The position numbers and the translations under genes are program-made. From Desulfurobacterium sp. (lineage in GTDB: Bacteria > Aquificota > Aquificia > Desulfurobacteriales > Desulfurobacteriaceae): DNA of 5,308 nt. Positions 1 through 5,308 of this stretch are shown here, in pieces. Numbering within the stretch: position 1 is the stretch's first letter; each line of letters opens with the position of its first letter. The notes under the pieces are model-generated. The model was not told where the DNA came from. It saw nothing but the letters and a program-made list of their open reading frames with translations, and did no database searches. The stretch covers positions 1-5,308 of the forward strand of contig JALSLT010000076.1 in NCBI GenBank assembly GCA_026988135.1, read 5' to 3'.

Positions 1-196
1 TTCCGAATTGGTGTTTTCCCTTTGTGAGAGAACCAAAAATTTCAACGGTTACCCTATATATTTTTTCATCCTGTTTTTTTCCATAAACCGAAGTTTTAAT
101 GTGTAAATTTAAATTTTCGGGAATTTTATTTTCACAAGCTGCCAAAGGGTCAAAAAATATTTCTTGTACGGGCCAGAAATTTCTAAGCTCTTTCAC
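1..196 (-). CDS. Unknown protein, N-terminal 65 codons only (runs off left edge)
   Basis: An open frame on the minus strand runs without a stop from base 196 to the window edge. I place the start at the GTG at 194-196. It shares one base with the TAG stop of the upstream gene (TAGTG), and a purine-rich GAGAGG (202-207) lies five bases before it, so translation is probably coupled to that gene. The protein begins VKELRNFWPVQEIFFDP and continues with a stretch rich in alternating polar and hydrophobic residues (for example NLNLHIKTSVYG and YRVTVEIFGS), which suggests beta strands. No signal peptide or membrane segment is visible, and I recognise no family. An alternative is a TTG at 254-256, which would add 20 residues (including DKITREEI) and overlap the upstream gene by about 60 bases, but it has no good ribosome site. 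A frameshift joining this frame to the upstream gene is also possible. The reading frame is likely real; its function is unknown. Confidence 0.55.
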   Translation of the reverse strand, partial: MKELRNFWPVQEIFFDPLAACENKIPENLNLHIKTSVYGKKQDEKIYRVTVEIFGSLTKGKHQFG

Positions 197-585
197 TATT
201 TCCTCTCGAGTAATTTTATCGTTTGTTCCAGTTTGTCCAGAGAGTTTGAAATCCAAACTTTTATTTCAATATCTTTTTCATCTCCCGATTCATCAGCCCA
301 TCTGTAATGACGAAAGATGTTATGGAACGTTTCGAAAATAATTTTTCTGTTTTCCACTCCCTTATCGAGCGATATGAGCTTACTTTTAAGATATTGAATC
401 TGCTTAAGATTTTCTTTTCTGTTTATAAAATTGAAAAAAACCCTGTTTGACAGTTTCTCTTTTTTTAGAGCGAGAACCTCTTTTTCGACTATATTTATAA
501 ATTCACTAAATAAGGTTTTTGCACTTTTTCCGTAAATCGATTGCATATTGACTGTATAAGTAGCTTTAATATTTGTTTTCTTCAT
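196..585 (-). CDS. Hypothetical 129-residue, mostly helical soluble protein
   Basis: This complete frame starts at ATG 583-585 and encodes a basic, lysine-rich protein with no signal peptide or membrane helix. Residues 22-46 and 54-74 look like charged amphipathic helices. An aromatic, charged patch follows at about 86-98 (FHNIFRHYRWADE), then an acidic turn (SGDEKDIE), and a helix ends the protein (SLDKLEQTIKLLERK). I do not recognise the family and assign no function. The start is supported by its position but not by a Shine-Dalgarno: the bases before ATG (ttacttacg) hold none. A TATAAT at 595-600 lies so close that the transcript may be nearly leaderless. A second in-frame ATG at residue 14 also lacks a ribosome site. 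The gene is followed directly by a second minus-strand frame, so the two probably form an operon. It is divergent from the pseudouridine synthase gene, 37 bases away. Confidence 0.7.
   Translation of the reverse strand: MKKTNIKATYTVNMQSIYGKSAKTLFSEFINIVEKEVLALKKEKLSNRVFFNFINRKENLKQIQYLKSKLISLDKGVENRKIIFETFHNIFRHYRWADESGDEKDIEIKVWISNSLDKLEQTIKLLERK
202..207 (-). promoter_or_regulatory. Ribosome binding site that decides the GTG start of the left-edge gene
   Basis: GAGAGG on the minus strand lies five bases upstream of the GTG at 194-196. It sits inside the last codons of the 129-residue gene (Glu-Arg), as expected for a translationally coupled start. It is the main reason for preferring GTG over the more distal TTG at 254-256. 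Confidence 0.45.
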
Positions 586-594
586 CGTAAGTAA

Positions 595-600
595 ATTATA
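595..600 (-). promoter_or_regulatory. Candidate -10 box for a near-leaderless transcript
   Basis: The minus strand reads TATAAT exactly at 595-600, nine bases before the ATG of the 129-residue gene. Transcription from this box would start about one to four bases ahead of the ATG, leaving no room for a ribosome site, and none is seen. No good -35 hexamer lies 16-18 bases upstream (the region reads A-rich and overlaps the ribosome site of the divergent gene). In AT-rich DNA a chance TATAAT is possible. Confidence 0.35.
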
Positions 601-622
601 TCTAAAGTTTGGAGGTATTTTT

Positions 623-1357
623 ATGAGACTTAATAAATTTTTAGCATATGTGGGATTCGGGGCGAGGAGAAAGGTAGAGGAATTGATTGAACAGGGGAGG
701 GTTACAGTTAACGGAAATACGGTTGATTCACCGGCAGTTGAAATTAACCCTGAAAAAGATACGGTGAAGGTTGACGGCGAGAAGGTACGACCTCCTAAAA
801 AGTTCGTTTATCTTATGTTTAATAAGCCACAGGGAGTTTTAACCACTATGGAAAAGGTTTCAGGGGACAAAAGAGTTACGGTGAGGGATTATTTTAAAAA
901 GTATCCTGTGAGAGTGTTTCCTGTGGGGAGACTTGATTACAATACGGAAGGTTTACTTTTTATGACAAACGATGGAGAGCTTGCAGATAAATTGATGCAT
1001 CCGAGATATCACGTTCCTAAAACTTATATTGCCAAAGTTAAGGGGAATGTTACTCCTGCCGAAATTGAAAAGATGAAAAAAGGAGCTAAACTTGAAGATG
1101 GTTTTGTGAAACCACTTTCGATAAAGTATATTAAACCAAGTAAAACCGGCAAAAACTCTTATTTGGAAATAGTGATAGATGTAGGAAAAAATAGGGTGGT
1201 GAGAAGATTTTTTGACAGATTCAGGCATTCTGTTTTAAAGCTTAAAAGAGTAAAGATAGGACCCATAAAGTTGGGGAATCTATCCCGGGGTTATTTTAGA
1301 GAGTTAACAAAGGAAGAGATTGAAGTTTTAAAGGAAGTAACCGGAGTTAATAAATAG
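623..1357 (+). CDS. rluB: rRNA pseudouridine synthase, RluB/RsuA family
   Basis: This 244-residue protein should isomerise one uridine in ribosomal RNA to pseudouridine during ribosome assembly. Residues 1-60 form an S4 RNA-binding domain (MRLNKFLAYVGFGARR, then ELIEQGRVTVNG). After the strand YLMFNKPQGVLTT comes the catalytic motif GRLDYNTEGLL at 102-112, with Asp105 as the expected nucleophile, followed by the family segment LMHPRYHVPKTYIAKVKG. The conserved C-terminal block is RVVRRFFDRFRHSVLKLKRV (191-210) and then IGPIKLGNL. Length is normal for the family and no key residue is missing. The start is supported by GGAGG at 611-615, seven bases before ATG. Family membership is firm. The target is less so: the RluB type modifies 23S rRNA near position 2605 and RsuA modifies 16S position 516 (E. 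coli numbering), and sequence reading alone does not separate these cleanly. The gene stands alone, divergent from the unknown pair and convergent with the aldolase gene. Confidence 0.93.
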   Translation: MRLNKFLAYVGFGARRKVEELIEQGRVTVNGNTVDSPAVEINPEKDTVKVDGEKVRPPKKFVYLMFNKPQGVLTTMEKVSGDKRVTVRDYFKKYPVRVFPVGRLDYNTEGLLFMTNDGELADKLMHPRYHVPKTYIAKVKGNVTPAEIEKMKKGAKLEDGFVKPLSIKYIKPSKTGKNSYLEIVIDVGKNRVVRRFFDRFRHSVLKLKRVKIGPIKLGNLSRGYFRELTKEEIEVLKEVTGVNK

Positions 1358-1374
1358 GGGGATATCCCCCTATT
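1353..1374. terminator. Bidirectional hairpin terminator between convergent genes
   Basis: A perfect 22-bp palindrome, each half being AATAGGGGGAT, lies between the 3' ends of the pseudouridine synthase and aldolase genes. As RNA it folds to nine pairs, five of them G-C, closing an AUAU loop. The TAG stop of the plus-strand gene (1355-1357) is inside the left arm, and the aldolase TAA starts only a few bases beyond the right arm. Neither side has a long U run: AUUAUCGUU follows in the plus direction and a somewhat U-richer UAUUUAUUAAC (overlapping the stem end) in the minus direction. It is therefore not a textbook terminator, but position and symmetry favour that role. Confidence 0.65.
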
Positions 1375-1378
1375 ATCG

Positions 1379-2758
1379 TTAAAGTTCCGGTTTTGTTGGG
1401 TACACTTTTGTAAGTTTTATATATTTATCGGTATGTTTTTTTGTACCGTAAACATTAAGTTGTTCAAAAAGAAATCTAAATTTTTCTTCAAGGGCATTTA
1501 AAATTTTTGTTTTTATATCTGCTGGGAGATTCCAAAACTTTTCTTTAAATGGTCCAAACCCTTTTTTTCTGAGCTTATAGATGAATTGTTCTTCAGTCCA
1601 TCCTTCTTTCCATTCGTCTCTGAAGTTGTCTTTTAGGTATTCATATATTTCTTTTTTAAGTTCTTTGGGAATATGATTGTAAATTATGTTTTGAAATCCG
1701 GTAGCAAGATGAATTTCAGAAGCTTTTACTTCGGGGAATTTATGAAACAGTTCGTCAGGAAGGGTTGAAGCTCCATGTTGAACGGCACCTGACATATTGT
1801 ATCTTTCTCTTGCTACTTTTCCTATTTCTTCAAGCACGGAAAAATCAAGTTTTACTTCCGCAACTTTTCCATCAGGAAGGGGAACTCCTCCGTGTTCGGT
1901 TCCCGTTTGAACACTTATTTTGCTTATATAGGGAATCTCATTTCCGTATTCTTTTACTGTTTTGATATATCCTTCCATAAATGCTTCAAACTCCTTCGGG
2001 GTTGAATTTTTACCACCGATGTGCCCTATTTCTCCTCCTACCGATACAGTTACTCCTTCCGGTTCAATTTCTCTAATAAAAGTTGTTAGTTTTGCCGTAT
2101 TTAAGTAATTATGGAACTGTTGTTCTTCAAAAGTTGGTTTTGAATAATCTACGAGGGTTGAAGGATCTATATCTATGTTGTAGAAACCAGATTCTATCGC
2201 TTCCTTTGTTAATTCTTTTATAGAACTTAGTTCTTCTTCCGGGTTTTCAAAGTAGCTTTTCGCCTTAAATTGAAAGTGGTCTCCCTGGATAAACACGGGA
2301 CCTTTGTATCCTTCTTTTACCGCAGCTGCAAGGGCACAAACCGCATATTCTTCCGGCCTTTGATGGGTGTAGCTTATTTCCGATTTGGCTATCTCTAGGA
2401 TAAAGGTAGTCATCTCTTTTTCAATTGCTATTTCAAATATTTTTCTCATAACATCGTAGGTCATACCGCGTATGTTTATTGCAGGGACAGTAAACCATTC
2501 GCCTATTTTCTCTTTTCCCATTCCTTTTTCATAAAGGTCATGAATTGATGCGGGAATTGCTTCAAGTTCCAAGGCTATATTTTTAATCAGCCATCTACTA
2601 TATTCTTTTGCTTGTTCATTTCCGAAAATAGCCGTATAGATAAGTTTGTCGATAATTTCATTTCTTACTTTCCCTTCGTTTAAAATTTCAACTTTTTTAT
2701 TTAGGGTTTTTATACTACCTTCAATCTCCTTTTCTATCTCTGCCGTATTTAAAACCAT
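1379..2758 (-). CDS. fba: Class II (metal-dependent) fructose-bisphosphate aldolase family, long form
   Basis: The product is a 459-residue member of the class II ketose-bisphosphate aldolases, which use a divalent metal to join or cleave dihydroxyacetone phosphate and an aldehyde phosphate. In the cytoplasm it most likely makes or breaks fructose-1,6-bisphosphate. Visible landmarks, numbered from the ATG: IQGDHFQ with Asp160 (proton donor) and His161 (metal); SGFYNIDIDPS at 190-200; GGEIGHIGG with Glu243; GTEHGGVPLPDG with His289 (metal); VQHGASTLPDE with His328 (metal); and ATGFQNIIYN near 352-361. All expected metal ligands are present. Classical enzymes have about 300-360 residues; this one has roughly 70 extra residues before the Asp-His motif and about 100 after the last core motif. 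AGGAGG at 2767-2772 sits eight bases before the ATG used here, and five before a GTG at 2759-2761 that would add one residue. Tagatose-bisphosphate or another ketose-bisphosphate could be the real substrate. Confidence 0.85.
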   Translation of the reverse strand: MVLNTAEIEKEIEGSIKTLNKKVEILNEGKVRNEIIDKLIYTAIFGNEQAKEYSRWLIKNIALELEAIPASIHDLYEKGMGKEKIGEWFTVPAINIRGMTYDVMRKIFEIAIEKEMTTFILEIAKSEISYTHQRPEEYAVCALAAAVKEGYKGPVFIQGDHFQFKAKSYFENPEEELSSIKELTKEAIESGFYNIDIDPSTLVDYSKPTFEEQQFHNYLNTAKLTTFIREIEPEGVTVSVGGEIGHIGGKNSTPKEFEAFMEGYIKTVKEYGNEIPYISKISVQTGTEHGGVPLPDGKVAEVKLDFSVLEEIGKVARERYNMSGAVQHGASTLPDELFHKFPEVKASEIHLATGFQNIIYNHIPKELKKEIYEYLKDNFRDEWKEGWTEEQFIYKLRKKGFGPFKEKFWNLPADIKTKILNALEEKFRFLFEQLNVYGTKKHTDKYIKLTKVYPTKPEL

Positions 2759-2766
2759 CACGTTTT

Positions 2767-2772
2767 CCTCCT
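2767..2772 (-). promoter_or_regulatory. Strong ribosome binding site of the aldolase gene
   Basis: The minus strand reads a full AGGAGG. Two adjacent start codons follow as GTGATG: the GTG is five bases away and the ATG eight. The ATG has the better codon and spacing, so I prefer it, but the site does not settle the choice. Confidence 0.75.
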
Positions 2773-2794
2773 ATTTACTGTTTTGGGACTTCTG

Positions 2795-2825
2795 TTTACG
2801 GTATTTTAATACATCTTGGTATAAT
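2795..2825 (+). promoter_or_regulatory. Candidate extended -10 promoter of aroA
   Basis: The plus strand has a perfect TATAAT at 2820-2825 preceded by TGG (2817-2819), the extended -10 arrangement. A weak TTTACG (2795-2800) lies 19 bases upstream as a possible -35. Predicted start is near 2832, giving a leader of about 27 bases that carries the aroA ribosome site. The box lies inside the spacer of the opposing aldolase promoter. Confidence 0.55.
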
Positions 2826-2832
2826 TCGTCTA
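2803..2832 (-). promoter_or_regulatory. Candidate sigma-70-type promoter of the aldolase gene
   Basis: On the minus strand, TAGACG (2827-2832, four of six matches to TTGACA) and TAAAAT (2803-2808, five of six to TATAAT) are 18 bases apart. Transcription would begin about 40 bases before the start codon, leaving space for the AGGAGG site. The assignment rests on pattern alone in AT-rich DNA. Confidence 0.35.
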
Positions 2833-2858
2833 ATGAAAACGTTAAAAAGGAGAAATTT

Positions 2859-4145
2859 ATGTTTAATGTTAAATCTATAGGACCGTTAAAGGGTGTTTTG
2901 AGAGTTCCTTCGGATAAGTCTGTTTCTCATAGAGCGCTTATGTTCGGTTCAATAAATAAAGGGGTTGTTTCGGTTAAAAATTTTCTTCGTTCGGAAGATT
3001 GCTTGAATACCTTGAAAGCGTTTATTTCCCTTGGTGTAGATATCAAAGATAACGGTGAAGTGATAGTTATAAAAGGTAAAGGGAAGTTTCTTGATGAGCC
3101 TTTTGATATTCTTGATATGGGAAATTCGGGAACATCTATAAGGTTGATATCCGGTATTCTTTCAGGACAGTCGTTTTATTCCGTTCTTACAGGGGATAAA
3201 TATCTAAAAAGAAGACCGATGGATAGGATAGCTATTCCTTTAAAAAGTATGGGGGCGCAGATATACGGTAGGGAGGAAGGGAGATATCCGCCTCTTACTA
3301 TAATAGGTAAACCTCGGCTTTCCGGTATCACTTATAAAAGTCCTAAAGCAAGTGCTCAGGTTAAATCATCGGTTATTCTTGCAGGTCTTTATACCGATGA
3401 ACCCGTATCTGTTATAGAGCCTGCCAAAAGTAGAGATCATACCGAAAGGATGTTAAAGGCTTTTGGTGTTGATGTTAATGTTAAAGGCTTGGAGGTAACT
3501 CTCGGTAAAAATAGGCAATTATCGGGAAATCTTGAAATAAACATTCCTGCCGATATCTCTTCGGCTGCATTTTTTATGGTTGCTGCGGCAATTGTTCCGG
3601 GCTCCGAAATTTTTCTTAAAGATGTTATTTTAAATCCAACTCGAACGGGAATTTTGGATGTAATGAAAGATATGGGTGTTGATTGTGAAATTGAAAATAG
3701 GCGATTCTTTTTGGGAGAAGAAGTTGGAGATATATTGGTGAAATATTCAAAAAACTTAAGGGGAGTTACTATTGAGGGGGATCTGATACCTCGGCTTATA
3801 GACGAAATTCCTGTTATTGCTGTTCTTGCTACTCAGTGTGAAGGTGAAACTTTGATAAGAGATGCTAAAGAGTTGAGAGTAAAAGAGAGTGATAGAATAA
3901 GTTCTATCGTTTTTAATTTAAAAAATCTCGGAATTAATGTGGAAGAATTTCCGGATGGGATGGCAATTATGGGAAAATCTGTCATAAATGGCGGTAAATT
4001 TTCATCTTTTGGTGATCATAGGATAGCAATGTCCTTTATTATAGCTGGTCTTATAAGCAAAAATGAAACTTTTATGGATGATATTAAATGTATTGAAACA
4101 TCATATCCGGGTTTTTTAAACGATTTGAAGAAATTAATAACTTGA
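2859..4145 (+). CDS. aroA: 3-phosphoshikimate 1-carboxyvinyltransferase (EPSP synthase), class II
   Basis: This 428-residue cytoplasmic enzyme transfers the enolpyruvyl group of phosphoenolpyruvate to shikimate-3-phosphate, the sixth step of the shikimate pathway to chorismate and aromatic amino acids. Visible motifs: PSDKSVSHRA with Lys20, Ser21 and Arg25 (substrate binding); GNSGTSIRL at 88-96; RPMDR at 119-123; SAQVKSS at 165-171; RDHTER at 192-197; NPTR at 259-262; IDEIP at 314-318 with Asp315; KESDRI at 342-347 with Glu343; and GDHRIAM at 386-392. The RPMxR, SAQxK, RxHTE and NPxxR set marks class II enzymes, as in Bacillus and Agrobacterium CP4. The phosphoenolpyruvate loop keeps Gly where CP4 has Ala. 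Length is normal and all catalytic residues are present. The frame is open upstream to 2646, but that part overlaps the aldolase gene antisense. The ATG at 2859 follows AAGGAGA (2847-2853) and fits the family N-terminus. No terminator is evident after the stop. Confidence 0.96.
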   Translation: MFNVKSIGPLKGVLRVPSDKSVSHRALMFGSINKGVVSVKNFLRSEDCLNTLKAFISLGVDIKDNGEVIVIKGKGKFLDEPFDILDMGNSGTSIRLISGILSGQSFYSVLTGDKYLKRRPMDRIAIPLKSMGAQIYGREEGRYPPLTIIGKPRLSGITYKSPKASAQVKSSVILAGLYTDEPVSVIEPAKSRDHTERMLKAFGVDVNVKGLEVTLGKNRQLSGNLEINIPADISSAAFFMVAAAIVPGSEIFLKDVILNPTRTGILDVMKDMGVDCEIENRRFFLGEEVGDILVKYSKNLRGVTIEGDLIPRLIDEIPVIAVLATQCEGETLIRDAKELRVKESDRISSIVFNLKNLGINVEEFPDGMAIMGKSVINGGKFSSFGDHRIAMSFIIAGLISKNETFMDDIKCIETSYPGFLNDLKKLIT

Positions 4146-4171
4146 CTTTTTATAAGAATATCTATTATCAT
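4142..4171 (+). promoter_or_regulatory. Candidate promoter of the pilM operon
   Basis: TTGACT (4142-4147, five of six) overlaps the aroA stop codon TGA. Two possible -10 boxes follow: TATTAT (4163-4168) at a short 15-base spacing, or TATCAT (4166-4171) at 18 bases; each matches TATAAT at five of six. A transcript from here would have a leader of roughly 25-35 bases before pilM. The region is AT-rich, so chance matches are possible, and read-through from aroA is the alternative. Confidence 0.45.
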
Positions 4172-4202
4172 TAGTCTATAGATTTAATGTTGGGGAAGAG
4201 AG

Positions 4203-5261
4203 ATGGTGAATTTAGATAATATAATAGGAATATTTACAGGAAGAAAATCCCTATATGTGGGAGTTGATATAGGGACTTCCGGGGTGAAAGTTTGCAAACT
4301 GAAAGAGAGTAAGGCATCTTTTAAGGTGATAGGGTTCGGTAAAGTAGAGTATGAAGAATCTTATATAGTCGGTACCGAAATAATCGATTTTGTTTCCCTA
4401 TCCTCTAAGATAAAAGAGGCTATTGAAACTATAATTCCTAAAGAGAAAAGTATAGCTATGCATGTCCCTCTGGCTCTTTGCTTTTATACCGTTATTAGTG
4501 CATCTCCGTCGGAAAATCCAGAGGATGTTGCCCTTGAACATATTCAGGGAATAATTTCCGAGGAAGATATTGATAAAGTTGTTGTTAAGTATCAGATGCT
4601 TCCCGTATCCATATCGAAAGAACGTATAGATATAGCTATTGCAGCTGTAAAAAAAGATATTCTAGAGGAATATGTTGCCTTGGCTGAAAACGCCGGTTTT
4701 GAAGTGAAAGTTATAGATATTGAGCCGGCTGCTTTAAATAATCAGTTTTTCCTGAACCATCCTGATAAAATGATAGAGCCTGTTTGTTTGGTTGATATCG
4801 GAGCAACGTTTACCAAGATAGTTATAAGTTTTGGGGGATGTCCATACTTGATAAGGAATATAGAAATTGGAAGTAACGTTATTACGGAACAACTGCAGAA
4901 AGAGTATTTGATTAGTTATCAAGAAGCCGAAACCCTTAAATTTGGTAATGATATTGATGTCGTGTCCTATGAAAAAGCTTTTGATGAGGTTATTTCCAAA
5001 ATAGTGAAGAAAATAGCCACAGAGATTATATGGGCTATAGACAATTTTAAAGATAGATTTGAGTATGATGTTGAAGAAGTTTTTCTTTACGGTGGTGGTG
5101 CGAAACAGAAAAATCTACTTTCTCTGTTGAAAACTTATACGAATAAAAAGCTTGAAATTGGGGAGCCTTTTAGTTTTGCAGGAGTAGTTGAAAATACTGA
5201 ACATGCTGTGGCCTGTGGATTAAGTCTAAGATATAAGGGTGATGAAAATGCTAAGGTTTAA
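4203..5261 (+). CDS. pilM: Type IV pilus assembly protein PilM (actin-like ATPase)
   Basis: PilM is a cytoplasmic actin/FtsA-fold protein that binds ATP and docks on the short N-terminal tail of the membrane protein PilN, forming part of the inner-membrane platform for type IV pili (or a related secretion or DNA-uptake machine). This 352-residue copy is full length. Residues 1-16 precede the first phosphate loop, YVGVDIGTSGVKVCKL (18-33). The second phosphate motif is CLVDIGATFTKIVI (195-208), SYQEAETLK follows at 238-246, and the adenosine-binding motif is VFLYGGGAKQKNL (293-305). FSFAGV and the helix AVACGLSLRY (336-344) close the fold in the usual way. No membrane segment is visible. GGGGAAGAG (4192-4200) supports the ATG. 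The next gene starts inside its last codons, as expected of a pilMN operon. FtsA and other actin-like proteins are unlikely given the length and the neighbour. Confidence 0.92.
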   Translation: MVNLDNIIGIFTGRKSLYVGVDIGTSGVKVCKLKESKASFKVIGFGKVEYEESYIVGTEIIDFVSLSSKIKEAIETIIPKEKSIAMHVPLALCFYTVISASPSENPEDVALEHIQGIISEEDIDKVVVKYQMLPVSISKERIDIAIAAVKKDILEEYVALAENAGFEVKVIDIEPAALNNQFFLNHPDKMIEPVCLVDIGATFTKIVISFGGCPYLIRNIEIGSNVITEQLQKEYLISYQEAETLKFGNDIDVVSYEKAFDEVISKIVKKIATEIIWAIDNFKDRFEYDVEEVFLYGGGAKQKNLLSLLKTYTNKKLEIGEPFSFAGVVENTEHAVACGLSLRYKGDENAKV

Positions 5262-5308
5262 TTTTTTAGAGAAAGAAGAAAGTTTAATAGAGAAAGTTTT
5301 AAAGCCAG
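5248..5308 (+). CDS. pilN: Probable PilN, first 20 codons only (runs off right edge)
   Basis: An ATG at 5248 opens a frame that stays open to the window edge and overlaps the end of pilM by 14 bases. The visible product, MLRFNFLEKEESLIEKVLKP, resembles PilN N-termini, where a short cytoplasmic tail of the form M-[IL]-R-[IF]-N-[LF]-L precedes a single membrane helix; that tail is what PilM grips. AAGGG (5235-5239) lies eight bases before this ATG. An in-frame ATG at 5242 is too close to it. The identity rests on twenty residues plus position directly after pilM; the membrane helix would lie outside the window. Confidence 0.7.
   Translation, partial: MLRFNFLEKEESLIEKVLKP

Noticed and set aside
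99..341. Plus-strand 80-codon open frame
   Set aside because: It is antisense to the two minus-strand frames, its product is Ser/Phe-rich and low in charge as shadow frames usually are, and no ribosome site is seen.
548..575. Possible plus-strand promoter for the pseudouridine synthase gene (TTGACT then TATTTG)
   Set aside because: The -10 is a weak match (four of six) and spacings to better boxes are wrong. I cannot place this gene's promoter with confidence.
953..1228. Minus-strand 91-codon open frame
   Set aside because: It lies wholly inside the pseudouridine synthase gene on the other strand; the product is rich in His, Phe and Ser with no recognisable motif.
1765..1965. Plus-strand 66-codon frame with a Leu/Phe-rich run resembling a membrane helix
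   Set aside because: It is antisense within the conserved metal-binding part of the aldolase gene. The hydrophobic run is the reverse reading of Glu/Lys-rich codons.
2646..2858. N-terminal extension of the aroA frame (71 extra codons)
   Set aside because: It lies antisense to the 5' end of the aldolase gene and covers its promoter region. It shows no EPSP synthase similarity, and the ATG at 2859 has a good ribosome site and the expected family N-terminus.
4160..4183. Inverted repeat ATCTAT/ATAGAT as a terminator after aroA
   Set aside because: Only six A/T-rich pairs around a 12-base loop and no U tract, so it is too weak for a terminator and likely chance in AT-rich DNA.
4734..4922. Minus-strand 62-codon frame
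   Set aside because: It is antisense inside pilM across its second phosphate motif, with no independent support.

Overview
This is an AT-rich bacterial window, compactly coded, with Lys/Glu/Ile-rich proteins of the kind common in thermophiles. The combination of a long-form class II aldolase, a class II EPSP synthase and the head of a pilMN operon would suit a thermophilic, strictly bacterial lineage such as the Desulfurobacteriaceae (Aquificota). That placement is inferred from composition and protein style, not from a marker gene.

Layout, left to right. Bases 1-585 carry two minus-strand genes of unknown function: a complete 129-residue protein, and behind it a second gene that runs off the left edge. 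The second gene appears to start at a GTG sharing one base with the first gene's TAG stop. The pair is divergent from a 23S/16S rRNA pseudouridine synthase of the RluB/RsuA family (623-1357, plus strand). That gene converges on a long class II fructose-bisphosphate-aldolase-type protein (1379-2758, minus strand). A perfect 22-bp palindrome lies between their 3' ends and probably terminates transcription in both directions. The aldolase is divergent from aroA (2859-4145, plus strand), and its promoter and that of aroA appear to overlap in a ~100-bp intergenic region. After a 57-bp gap comes pilM (4203-5261), which overlaps by 14 bp the start of what is probably pilN, cut off by the right edge.

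The genes do not form one pathway. The identified ones are housekeeping: rRNA modification, triose/hexose phosphate metabolism, the shikimate pathway (PEP + shikimate-3-phosphate to EPSP) and the inner-membrane platform of type IV pili. aroA and pilM share a strand but probably have separate promoters. The only material without an assigned function is the minus-strand pair at the left end. I see no mobile element, CRISPR array, tRNA, rRNA or riboswitch, and no convincing new multi-gene system.
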